From: an uncultured Bacillota bacterium
Lineage (GTDB): Bacteria > Bacillota_I > Bacilli_A > RFN20 > CAG-288
DNA length: 64,000 nucleotides
Assembly: GCA_949300365.1 (NCBI GenBank)
Contig: CASGEC010000004.1
Location: 62,001-126,000 of the forward strand
Direction of reading: 5' to 3'
In this document: piece by piece, positions 25,537-33,628 of the stretch
Position numbering within the stretch: position 1 is the stretch's first letter
Layout: the number at the start of each line of letters is the position of its first letter
Program-made: the position numbers and the translations under genes
The notes under the pieces: model-generated
What the model was told of the DNA's origin: nothing
Database searches by the model: none
What the model saw: the letters and a program-made list of their open reading frames with translations, nothing else

Positions 25537-26385
25537 ATGGCAAAAAAAACGAAGATCGCCCTTCTTTACGATTTCGACAAGACCCTCTCGACGACCGACA
25601 TGCAGAACTACACCTTCATCCCGGCCTTGAACATCCATCCTTCCGAGTTCTGGGAGGACTGCAATCGTTTCTCCCGCCTTCACCACATGGATCCCCTTCT
25701 GGTCTACATGTACAAGATGATCGAGCTCTCGAAGCAGAAGAACCTCCCGATCAACAGGGAAGCCTTTGTCAGCATGGGCAAGGACATCCGCTTCTTCCCC
25801 GGAGTGGAATCCTGGTTCCCCCGTATCGATGCCTATGGTGACTCCATCGGGGCGAGCATCGAGCACTACATCATCTCCAGCGGCAACAAGGAAATCATCG
25901 AAGGCTCTAGCATCTATAAATATTTCAAGAAGGTCTTCGCCTGTGAATTCCTCTATGTCAACGACGAGGCCGTCTGGCCCAAGAGCGTCATCAACTATAC
26001 GACCAAGACCCAGTTCCTCTTCCGCGTCAACAAAGGCGTCTTGGATATTTCCGAAAACGAAAAGGTCAACGCCTCCACTCCCGACAACGAGAGGGTGATT
26101 CCCTTCCGCAACATGATCTATATCGCCGACGGCTTGACCGACGTCCCCTGCATGAAGCTCGTAAGGCAGAAGGGCGGCTATGCCATTGCCGTCTATGCCC
26201 CGGAAAAGATCCCGCAGGCAAAGAAGCTCTTTTCCGACCACCGCGTCGACTATATCGCCCAGGCCGACTACCGGGACAAGAGTCAGCTCAGCCGCATCGT
26301 CGAACTGATCCTCAAACGCATGGTCGTCCAGGACAAGCTCGTCCGTCTCCACAACAGACAGGCAAAGAAAGTCGAAGAAGAATAG
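25537..26385 (+). CDS. HAD-superfamily hydrolase (phosphatase-like)
   Basis: 282 residues from ATG 25537 with GAGGAA upstream. HAD motif I is YDFDKTLSTTD (nucleophile Asp and acid/base Asp), motif II YIISSGNKEII, and motif IV IYIADGLTDVPCM. Between them is a helical cap of about 70 residues. Such proteins are usually cytoplasmic phosphatases; the substrate cannot be predicted. Upstream, an extended -10 TGTTACAAT (25495-25503) is a likely promoter. It stands alone, divergent from the zinc-ribbon gene. Confidence 0.88.
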   Translation: MAKKTKIALLYDFDKTLSTTDMQNYTFIPALNIHPSEFWEDCNRFSRLHHMDPLLVYMYKMIELSKQKNLPINREAFVSMGKDIRFFPGVESWFPRIDAYGDSIGASIEHYIISSGNKEIIEGSSIYKYFKKVFACEFLYVNDEAVWPKSVINYTTKTQFLFRVNKGVLDISENEKVNASTPDNERVIPFRNMIYIADGLTDVPCMKLVRQKGGYAIAVYAPEKIPQAKKLFSDHRVDYIAQADYRDKSQLSRIVELILKRMVVQDKLVRLHNRQAKKVEEE

Positions 26386-26432
26386 ATTCGAAAAAAGTAA
26401 AGCATAAAGGAAACCAACTCATCGAATATTGC

Positions 26433-26457
26433 AAAAGGCGTCCTATTGATGGACTCC
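26433..26457. terminator. weak bidirectional terminator between HAD and GH2 genes
   Basis: GGCGTCC (26437-26443) and GGACTCC (26451-26457) pair at six of seven positions. Four T follow on the leftward side; on the rightward side CTTTTT comes 8 bases later. It serves two convergent genes. Confidence 0.4.
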
Positions 26458-26468
26458 TTATCGGCTTT

Positions 26469-28826
26469 TTAGTTCACTTCGATAGCAACGCTATCCTTTC
26501 CATGGCATGAGGAATAATGGACGACGATCCTTCCCTTTCCGTGGGGCCTAAGGATAGCCATGCTCTTTCCGTAGTATGTCTTGGAGGCATTCGTCTTGTA
26601 GCCTTCCTTGTTGTAGGGACAGGCATTTGCAAAGGAAAGCAGGTCGGCGTTTTCGACACGATCGATCGTGATCGTCGTATCGTCGTTCATCTTGCGGATT
26701 CCTCTCTCGTCGGTGATCTCAAAAGAGAGGTGAGCAAGGGAATCCATGGCGATGCTTTCTTCCTTGAATGCAGCCGTGACTTTTGTCGTATCGGAAGCGG
26801 AATAAAGTGTCTCCTCGGCAATCTTTTTTCCCTTTTCGTCAAGGGCAACGGCACGGAGATCGCCCTTCTGATAGCGGATGGTGAAGGGCGTCCTGCCGTT
26901 CTTCCTTGCCTTCTTCTTTCCGATGCGCTTTCCGTTCTGGTAGAGCTCGACATAAGGGGAGATAGCATAGACATCGACTTTCGTGATCATGCCTTCATCG
27001 CCGGAGAAGGAATAGGAATGCCTTGCCATGGAGAAGCTCCAGGCCGAGGGCGTGTGCTTTGAAAGATAGTCCCTGGGAGCGAGGACGACGACGTGGATAG
27101 GATCGATCTCGAAGGCGACCCGGGTATAGAGAAGCTCCGCCGTCCAATCCCCGAGGATGTCCGTCTTTCCTGCTCCGGCAAGGATCATGCCTTCCTTCCC
27201 TTCACGCCAGTTGACCCGACAAAGTGGAATCAGGGCTCCGATTCCGGATTCCCCAAGATAGTCCATGCCCGCCCAGACGAAGTCGCCAAGAAGGCGAGGA
27301 TTCTCCTTCCAGAGGGTATAGAAGAGACGGGCATCGGAAGAGAAGGTCTCCGTCCCGAGGATGAAACGATGCGGATATTTCCGAAGATCCTTCCGATAGC
27401 GCTTGATGCCGTAGTTGTATCCGGCGACGTCCAGCCTTGCGAAGGCGTCCTTCGTGTTCTTGTCGACGATGGGAAGGAGCGCACCCGTCTTCATGAAGTC
27501 GGCTCCGAAAAGCCCGGCGAGGTCATTGAAGAACTCCGAGGAATTTGTCGTCTTCTTTCCTTCAAGATCCTTCCTTGCCTTCTTGTCGGAATACTGGGTG
27601 AAGGGCGTATGGGCGATGCCGTTGAAGAAGACGTTGATGCCGCAGGTAACAGGCCTTGTGTCATCCAGTTCATGAAGCCGAGTGACCATTTTTCCTGTCA
27701 GCTCGATTCCCTTTTCCTCGCTTGTCTCGCCGACCTCGTTTCCAATCGAGTAGAAGATGACGCTGGGGTGGCAATAGTCCTTGTCGACCATGTCCTTAAG
27801 ATCCCTAGGATAGTTTTCGAGAACGTGGGAGGCATAGTCATAGGCCGTCTTGTGGGTATACCAGCAATCGACGTATTCATCGATGACAAGAAGGCCGATG
27901 CGGTCCGCTTCCTCAAGGAAGGAAGGGGAGATAGGATTGTGGGCACTCCGGACGGCATTGTAGCCCGCCTTCTTGATAAGACGCGCCTTCCTTCTTTCGC
28001 TGTCCTTATCCAAGGCGGCACCAAGGATTCCCGAGTCCGAATGGAGACAGCAACCCAAAAGGGGAATGCGTTTTCCGTTGAGAAGGAAGCCTCTCTTTTC
28101 ATCGAGCTCGACCTTTCGGATACCGAAGAATCGCTCTTCCTTGTCTTCCTCGGTTTCAAAGACCGCCTTGTAGAGCCTAGGATTCTCGATGTCCCACAGC
28201 TCGCACGCATCAAGGAGACAATCCCAGACGGGATGGTCCATATTGGAGAAGGCCTTTTCCGCGATTTTCCTGTCCCTGTCGTAGATAGTGATTCTGACAT
28301 CCGTCGGTTTCGAAAGCCGGGATTCCAAAGAGACATGTCTTTTTTCAAAGTCCACGGTCTTTATTCTCGTCGAGAACGGAAGGAAGGAGGTCGTCGGCTT
28401 TATCAGAAGGTGGACATCCCTAAGGATGCCAGAACCGGTATACCACCTGGAATTGGGCTGATCCGAGTTGTGGACATGAACTTGGAGCGTCATCGTCTTT
28501 CCGAAGGTGACAGAGTCGCCGATATCCAAAAGGACGTGGGTATAGCCATAGTCGTGCTCGCCGATTTTCTTCTCGTCCAGATAGAACCGACTATCCTTGT
28601 AGACGCTCTCAAAGAGAAGGAAGACCTTCTTTCCCTGCTCCTCGATAGGAAAAGCCAGCTCCCTTTCGAAGACATAGTCGCCGCCCTCGAAATAGGCTCC
28701 GTTCTTTCCGGAAGGACTGTCCGGAGACCTTTTTCCATCGAACATGGCATCATAGGGAAGGGAAATACTTTTTGCCTCTTCCTTGTGGCCTTTTGGATAG
28801 TATGCCCAGCGATCGTTTATCGTCAT
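26469..28826 (-). CDS. glycoside hydrolase family 2 enzyme (beta-galactosidase/glucuronidase type)
   Basis: 785-residue GH2 enzyme without signal peptide, so cytoplasmic. The jelly-roll sugar-binding domain comes first (FEGGDYVFERELAFP), then an Ig-like domain, then the TIM barrel with RSAHNPISPSFLEEAD, acid/base Glu364 in FYSIGNEVGE and nucleophile Glu493 in FILGTETFSS. C-terminal beta domains follow (ISPYVELYQNGKRIGKKKAR). Specificity (galactose, glucuronic acid or mannose) is not decided. AAGGAG precedes the ATG, and TATAAT stands about 34 bases upstream. It would act on oligosaccharides already taken up, complementing the surface GH3 enzymes further along. Confidence 0.92.
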   Translation of the reverse strand: MTINDRWAYYPKGHKEEAKSISLPYDAMFDGKRSPDSPSGKNGAYFEGGDYVFERELAFPIEEQGKKVFLLFESVYKDSRFYLDEKKIGEHDYGYTHVLLDIGDSVTFGKTMTLQVHVHNSDQPNSRWYTGSGILRDVHLLIKPTTSFLPFSTRIKTVDFEKRHVSLESRLSKPTDVRITIYDRDRKIAEKAFSNMDHPVWDCLLDACELWDIENPRLYKAVFETEEDKEERFFGIRKVELDEKRGFLLNGKRIPLLGCCLHSDSGILGAALDKDSERRKARLIKKAGYNAVRSAHNPISPSFLEEADRIGLLVIDEYVDCWYTHKTAYDYASHVLENYPRDLKDMVDKDYCHPSVIFYSIGNEVGETSEEKGIELTGKMVTRLHELDDTRPVTCGINVFFNGIAHTPFTQYSDKKARKDLEGKKTTNSSEFFNDLAGLFGADFMKTGALLPIVDKNTKDAFARLDVAGYNYGIKRYRKDLRKYPHRFILGTETFSSDARLFYTLWKENPRLLGDFVWAGMDYLGESGIGALIPLCRVNWREGKEGMILAGAGKTDILGDWTAELLYTRVAFEIDPIHVVVLAPRDYLSKHTPSAWSFSMARHSYSFSGDEGMITKVDVYAISPYVELYQNGKRIGKKKARKNGRTPFTIRYQKGDLRAVALDEKGKKIAEETLYSASDTTKVTAAFKEESIAMDSLAHLSFEITDERGIRKMNDDTTITIDRVENADLLSFANACPYNKEGYKTNASKTYYGKSMAILRPHGKGRIVVHYSSCHGKDSVAIEVN

Positions 28827-28930
28827 AGATACTCCTTTTCCTTAGGTTCTGCCTTCCCTAATATTATAAAGCAAATGGGGAAATCTTACTTAAGCAATCT
28901 CTTGTGTTTTATAGGATTTCGTTGGCCTAG

Positions 28931-28952
28931 AAAAAAGGCGCACAGGGCGCCT
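28931..28952 (-). terminator. terminator of the dnaX-rsmI operon
   Basis: AGGCGC (28936-28941) pairs with GCGCCT (28947-28952); read leftward it is followed by TTTTTT. Confidence 0.85.
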
Positions 28953-28957
28953 AGGAA

Positions 28958-29827
28958 TTATGCGTTGTCTTTCGTTTTTGGCCGCAGCTTGAGAGCAAGG
29001 CTATAGACATCGCCTTTCTTCAGGGAATGCCTTTCCGAAAGGATCCTGCTGACTTCCTTGACGGCCGTGCCTTCTTTAAGAAGGGAGAGGATTTCCCTCT
29101 TCAATTCCTTCTCGTCGACATGCTTTTCCTTCGCCCCGGAGACGACGATCACGCACTCGCCTTTGAACTCCTCGATGGCGGCAAGCTCAGCAAGCGTTCC
29201 TTGGAGGATTTCCTCGTGGATCTTGGTCAGTTCCCTTAGGACGGAGGCTTTCCTGTCGCCAAGGACAGAGGCCATGGTCTTGAGGGTGTCCGCAATCCGT
29301 TTTGGGGATTCATAGAAGATAAGGGTCTCCTTCCTATCCTGGATCGCTTTCAAAAAGGAGGTCATCGCCGCCTTCTTGGGCGGAAGGAAGCCAAAGAAGG
29401 AAAAGTCCGCGGAATCCAGTCCGGAAAGGACAAGGGCGCTTAAGGCGGCATTGGGACCGGGAAGGATCGTCACCGGGACATCGAGCTCATGGCATTTGTG
29501 GACGAGGATCCCACCGGGGTCGGAAATGCCGGGCATCCCGGCATCGGAACAGAAGGCAAGGACGAGGCCTTTCTCCTTGACCTCCCTGACAAGCCTTTCG
29601 CCTTCCTTGTCCTCGATCTGGCTATAGAGGGAGACAAGCTTCTTGGGATGGATGTCGTAGCGCTTGAGAAGAAGGGCGGTGTTCCTTGTGTCCTCGCAGG
29701 CGATGATGTCGCATTCCGAAAGGATATCGACGGCGCGATAGGTGATGTCCTGGAGGTTTCCTATCGGCGTCGAGACAAGATAGACAAGGCCCTTTGCTTT
29801 TCCTTCGTAGGGCTTACTCCTTCTCAT
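28958..29827 (-). CDS. rsmI: 16S rRNA 2'-O-ribose C1402 methyltransferase
   Basis: SAM-dependent methyltransferase (289 residues) of the tetrapyrrole-methylase fold that modifies C1402 in the 30S decoding centre. LVYLVSTPIGNLQDITYRA, CEDTRNTALLLKRYDI, FCSDAGMPGISDPGG and LPGPNAALSALVLSG are the family motifs. The start overlaps the end of ricT by 14 bases. Last gene of the seven-gene dnaX operon. The C-terminal region (REILSLLKEGTAVKEVSRIL) is the small helical domain seen in Bacillota RsmI. Confidence 0.97.
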   Translation of the reverse strand: MRRSKPYEGKAKGLVYLVSTPIGNLQDITYRAVDILSECDIIACEDTRNTALLLKRYDIHPKKLVSLYSQIEDKEGERLVREVKEKGLVLAFCSDAGMPGISDPGGILVHKCHELDVPVTILPGPNAALSALVLSGLDSADFSFFGFLPPKKAAMTSFLKAIQDRKETLIFYESPKRIADTLKTMASVLGDRKASVLRELTKIHEEILQGTLAELAAIEEFKGECVIVVSGAKEKHVDEKELKREILSLLKEGTAVKEVSRILSERHSLKKGDVYSLALKLRPKTKDNA

Positions 29828-31049
29828 CCGAGTGCTTTCCCCTGCCCTTGATGGTCAGGATTTCCTTGTCGGCGATCTGGCTTACCGGAATGAATCCCGT
29901 CTCCTTCTTCCTGTTGGCGGAGTAGGTTCCGGAATAGGAGCCGTTTCCGCGATGGTTTCGATAGTTGTTTCCGCCGCGCGGATTGTTGTTTCTGTTGGGA
30001 TTGTTATAGGGATTCTTGTTCTTTGCCTGTTGGTTGTTGTTGCGACTATTGGGATTGCTGTTCTTTGCGACAGGACCTTTATCGTTGCGCTTGTTGCGGT
30101 TGAGGATTTCCTCCTTGCGCCTTTCCTCCGAGCGCTGGATCTGGGCGATGCGGTTGTTGGTGTCCTTGATGCCGCGTCCGGAAAGGTCGACGCCGGAGTT
30201 GATGTCCTTGAAGACGACTTTTTCCTCTTCCTTGTCCAAGCCCTTGCGGATCCTATCCAGCTGCTCCCTATTGACGCTTTCGTAGCTGTTGCCGTTATAG
30301 AGGGTGATGGTATCCGTCAGGACGTTGATGCCGGTGACGCTATATTCGCTGTTCTTGTATTGGATCTTCTCGCCGATCTTCGGATAGGTGGGACGGAGCT
30401 CGGAATAGGCCTGGTCCTCGAACTTCAGGCAGCACATCAGCTTGCCGCAGGCTCCGGAGAGCTTGGGGATGTTGATGGCAAGAAGCTGGTTCTTGGCCAT
30501 GGCAATGGAGATGCCGTCGAAGGTCTTGAGGAAGGTCGTGCAGCACAAGGGGAGGCCACAGGCTCCGATTCCGCCGACAAGACGGGCCTGGTCCCTGGGA
30601 CCGATCTGGCGCAGCTCGATGCGGAGGTGGAAGGTGCCGTTGAGGATCTTCACGAGCTCGCGGAAATCCACCCTCCCGTCTGCCGTGAAGGTGATCAGGA
30701 CCTTGTTGTCGCCGATATCCAGGTGGGCATTGTGGATCTTCATCTCCAGATGAAGGCTATCGGCCTGCCTCTGGGTCTCATGGCAGATCATGCTTTCCCT
30801 TTCCTTGGCCTTGTTGGCGAAGGCGATGTCCTGGAAGGTGGCGACGCGGAGGATCGGCGGGAAGAGGGTCGCAAAGTCCGGCTTCTGCATTTCCTCCTCG
30901 GTCGCTTCGCGTTTCTTCTCCACGCGTCCAAGATAGGTGCCATGACTGGTGGCACAGACGACCAAAGTGCCGATTTCGACATCCTTGTTCGTCTGGTAGA
31001 AGGTCAGCCCCTGGAAGTCGAACGGGATTCCCAAAAGAGATGCATGCAT
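29814..31049 (-). CDS. ricT: RicT (YaaT)-type PSP1-domain protein with Asn-rich tail
   Basis: PSP1/YaaT protein, 411 residues; in Bacillus subtilis RicT joins RicA and RicF in a Fe-S complex that guides RNase Y in mRNA maturation. The signature is intact, with conserved Cys residues: GGIGACGLPLCCTTFLKTF, then SGACGKLMCCLKFED. The C-terminal 110 residues are an Asn/Arg/Gly/Pro-rich low-complexity tail (NPYNNPNRNNNPRGGNNYR), likely disordered and suited to RNA binding or condensation; the family is usually about 275 residues. The start follows holB by 1 base. Confidence 0.93.
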   Translation of the reverse strand: MHASLLGIPFDFQGLTFYQTNKDVEIGTLVVCATSHGTYLGRVEKKREATEEEMQKPDFATLFPPILRVATFQDIAFANKAKERESMICHETQRQADSLHLEMKIHNAHLDIGDNKVLITFTADGRVDFRELVKILNGTFHLRIELRQIGPRDQARLVGGIGACGLPLCCTTFLKTFDGISIAMAKNQLLAINIPKLSGACGKLMCCLKFEDQAYSELRPTYPKIGEKIQYKNSEYSVTGINVLTDTITLYNGNSYESVNREQLDRIRKGLDKEEEKVVFKDINSGVDLSGRGIKDTNNRIAQIQRSEERRKEEILNRNKRNDKGPVAKNSNPNSRNNNQQAKNKNPYNNPNRNNNPRGGNNYRNHRGNGSYSGTYSANRKKETGFIPVSQIADKEILTIKGRGKHSDEKE

Positions 31050-31050
31050 G

Positions 31051-32046
31051 TCAGTATACCTCGCTGAGTTTCTGGATAAGCTCTGCCATCAGGCAGGTGT
31101 TGGAAAGGTTGATCTGCCTGAGGCTTAAGGCCTTCCTCAGGATTTCCTTGGCCCCGAGGAGAGCTTCCCTCCTTGTGGAAAGGAAGGAAAGGACGTCATG
31201 GAAGGGATTGTCGCCGTCATGGGTCTGAAGGAGGGCTTCGTCGAAGAGAGCGTCCATGGACAGATACATCCAATTATAGCACCGGCTCTCCTTTATCTGC
31301 TGGCAGGAAAGGAGGGCAGCATAGCCAAAGGCCTTCTTGGAGACCAAAAGGGCATTGAGGATCTCCTCCACCTTGTCCAGGGCGATAGGAAGGGTCTCGT
31401 CGACAAGAAGCGTCTCGGCGATTTCGCTTTTGGATGGGAAAAGGCGGGAGAGAAGATAGAGGGAGGGGCGAGAAAGAGCGATTTCCTTCCCCTTGGCATC
31501 CTGGAATTGTGTCTCTTCAAGCTGGTGGAAGAAAAGCGTGCTCTCGATGGGATCGATGCGGATGGAAAAGCACCGGGAGCGGATCGTGGGTAGGACGCGT
31601 GTGGGATTTGTCGTTGTCAGGAAGGCGACCTGTCCTTCACGGGGTTCCTCCAAGAACTTCAGAAGGGCGTTAGCGGCCTCTTCGGTGATGTTGTCGACGT
31701 CGCTGATGACATAGGTCAGGGTATGGCCCTTTTCCAGTGCGGAGAGGGAGAAGGCTTCCACAAGGTCCTTTACCTGGTCCTTCTTGATCGTCTCCCTGTC
31801 GCCTTCGATGAGGTGGAAGTCGGGACGGATTCCCTTGATAAAGCGCAGGCAATCCTCGCATTCGTTGCAGGCGAGGAGGTCCTTCTGACAGGAGAGGGAC
31901 TGGCAGAGGTAGATGGCGATTTCCTTAAGAGGGGCATTTCTCGGCCCGTAAAGAAGATAGGCATTGGAAAGACGATTCCGCTCTCTGGAATGGATGAAGA
32001 GCTTGGCCAATTTCGGTTCGTAGGCAAGAAGCGTTTCTTTGTCCAT
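31051..32046 (-). CDS. holB: DNA polymerase III delta' subunit
   Basis: Clamp-loader delta' subunit (331 residues). The AAA fold lacks a real P-loop (YGPRNAPLKE), as expected for delta', but keeps the zinc module CQKDLLACNECEDC and the sensor region TEEAANALLKFLEEP followed by the SRC motif in TIRSRCFSI. It works with DnaX, encoded at the start of the same operon, to load the sliding clamp. Its ATG shares one base with the tmk stop. Confidence 0.95.
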   Translation of the reverse strand: MDKETLLAYEPKLAKLFIHSRERNRLSNAYLLYGPRNAPLKEIAIYLCQSLSCQKDLLACNECEDCLRFIKGIRPDFHLIEGDRETIKKDQVKDLVEAFSLSALEKGHTLTYVISDVDNITEEAANALLKFLEEPREGQVAFLTTTNPTRVLPTIRSRCFSIRIDPIESTLFFHQLEETQFQDAKGKEIALSRPSLYLLSRLFPSKSEIAETLLVDETLPIALDKVEEILNALLVSKKAFGYAALLSCQQIKESRCYNWMYLSMDALFDEALLQTHDGDNPFHDVLSFLSTRREALLGAKEILRKALSLRQINLSNTCLMAELIQKLSEVY

Positions 32047-32678
32047 CAGGCCTTTAACCTCTTGAGAATGATATCGACGATCTGTTTGCTTTCTTCTTCG
32101 ACAGTCTGCTTGGCATCGATGCGGACGATCCTCTCAGGATACTTCTTTAGGAGGATCTTGTAGCCTTCATAGACCTTCTTGTGAAAGTTTTCCTTCTCAA
32201 GGTCGAGGCGGTTGACTTCCCTTGAGGCGTTCTTGTGGATACGTTCCAATGCCTCTTCCGGGGAAAGGTCGAGGAAGAAGGTCAAGTCGGGAAGCCTGCC
32301 ACTTGTGGCAAAGAGGTTGATCGAATAGACTTCCTCCATGCCGATACCCCTAGCATAGCCCTGATAGGCAAGGGAGGAATCCAAGTAGCGGTCAGAGAGG
32401 ACAAGCTCTCCCTTCTTGAGGGCCGGAAGGACGATCTCGACAAGGTGCTGTCTTCTGGAAGCGGCATAAAGGAGGGCTTCGCAGCGGGGATCCATCTCGG
32501 TGTTGTTCCGATCGAGGATGACGTTTCTGATTTCCTCGGCGATATGGCTTCCGCCGGGTTCCCTCGTCAAAAGGAAAGGAATGCCTTTTTCCTCAAGAAG
32601 GGCGCTGACCCTTTTGAGGACGGTCGTCTTTCCGCAGCCGTCACAGCCTTCAAATGTCAGGAAAAGACCTTCAGCCAT
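32046..32678 (-). CDS. tmk: thymidylate kinase
   Basis: dTMP kinase (210 residues) giving dTDP for DNA synthesis. P-loop FEGCDGCGKTTVLKRV, DR(Y/H) motif SDRYLDSSLAYQG and TREPGGSHIAEEIR are the family features. It overlaps recR by 8 bases and abuts holB. Typical Bacillota operon position between recR and holB. Confidence 0.97.
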   Translation of the reverse strand: MAEGLFLTFEGCDGCGKTTVLKRVSALLEEKGIPFLLTREPGGSHIAEEIRNVILDRNNTEMDPRCEALLYAASRRQHLVEIVLPALKKGELVLSDRYLDSSLAYQGYARGIGMEEVYSINLFATSGRLPDLTFFLDLSPEEALERIHKNASREVNRLDLEKENFHKKVYEGYKILLKKYPERIVRIDAKQTVEEESKQIVDIILKRLKA

Positions 32679-33288
32679 TTCCGTTTCCTCCTTTTTCCAT
32701 GTCCGTCCTGTGCTGGATGGATTGGGCGATGGTCAGGTTGTCCAAATACTCGAGGTTCGTCCCGACGGGGATGCCATGGGCTAGGCGGGTGACCTTGACG
32801 TTCTTCTTGCCGAAAAGGGAGGCGATATAGAGGGCTGTCGTCTCGCCCTCAAGGTCTGTCGGCAAGGCGAGGATGACTTCCTTGACGCCGTTATCGCTCA
32901 CTTCCTTCTCCAGGTGCGGGATACCGATTGCTTCGGCGTTCCTGTTGCGCAGAGGCGAGAGAGTGCCGTCGAGGACGAAATAGAGACCGTTGTAGTTCTT
33001 CGTCTTCTCGATGGCAAGGATGTCCTTGCTGTCGATGACAACAAGGATCGTACTTCTATCGCGCTTAGGATCGGAGCAGATGGGGCAGGTCTCCTCGAAA
33101 TAGAAGCCGCAGTGGGGGCATTTTTTCACTTTCGTCAGGGAATCCTCAAGGGCTGCGATGAAGAGCTTTCTCTCCTCGGCGGTCAGCCGCAGGGTCGCAT
33201 AGGCAAGCCTTTGGGCTGTCTTGGGTCCGATTCCGGGAAGCTTCCTATAGGAGTCCGTCAATGCCAGGATGGTCTTAATAGGTTCCAT
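32671..33288 (-). CDS. recR: recombination protein RecR
   Basis: RecFOR-pathway protein (205 residues) from ATG 33288, where MEPIKTILALTDSYRKLPG matches the family N-terminus. Helix-hairpin-helix LPGIGPKTAQRLA, a C4 zinc finger (CPHCGFYFEETCPIC) and the TOPRIM segment ILVVIDSKDILAIEKT are visible. The first TOPRIM acid, normally Glu in VVEEP, is replaced, as seen in some relatives. It overlaps ybaB by 14 bases and tmk by 8. Confidence 0.96.
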   Translation of the reverse strand: MEPIKTILALTDSYRKLPGIGPKTAQRLAYATLRLTAEERKLFIAALEDSLTKVKKCPHCGFYFEETCPICSDPKRDRSTILVVIDSKDILAIEKTKNYNGLYFVLDGTLSPLRNRNAEAIGIPHLEKEVSDNGVKEVILALPTDLEGETTALYIASLFGKKNVKVTRLAHGIPVGTNLEYLDNLTIAQSIQHRTDMEKGGNGNG

Positions 33289-33613
33289 TTTCCTTCTGGA
33301 ACTCCGCAAGCTCCCTCTGCATTTCCTGCTGCAGCTGCTGGATCTCGTTGTTGACGGCATTGTTGAGGTTTGTCAGGCAGCGCATGATGGCGATTTCCAT
33401 CTGGCCCTTGCCGCTTGTCTCATAGAAGGACTGGTCGATGCGGACCTCGATGATGTCGTGGCTTCCCTTCATGACGATGGTCACGCCTTGGTAGGTTCCG
33501 GTGAAGATCTTGTTCTGGAGGGCAACGCTTCGATCCTGGAAATCCTTTGCCTTGTTCTGAAGCAGGGCCAGATCGGCGGCCTTTTTGGCATTCTTGATGT
33601 TCTGGTCGTCCAT
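33275..33613 (-). CDS. ybaB: YbaB/EbfC-family nucleoid-associated protein
   Basis: Small DNA-binding protein (112 residues) found between dnaX and recR in most bacteria. The family core YQGVTIVMKGSHDIIEVRID is clear, with coiled-coil helices before and after. The tail EFQKENGTY is a little longer than usual. It starts 15 bases after the dnaX stop and overlaps recR. Its exact role is still debated in the family. Confidence 0.93.
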   Translation of the reverse strand: MDDQNIKNAKKAADLALLQNKAKDFQDRSVALQNKIFTGTYQGVTIVMKGSHDIIEVRIDQSFYETSGKGQMEIAIMRCLTNLNNAVNNEIQQLQQEMQRELAEFQKENGTY

Positions 33614-33628
33614 GGTATTCTCCTTTTT

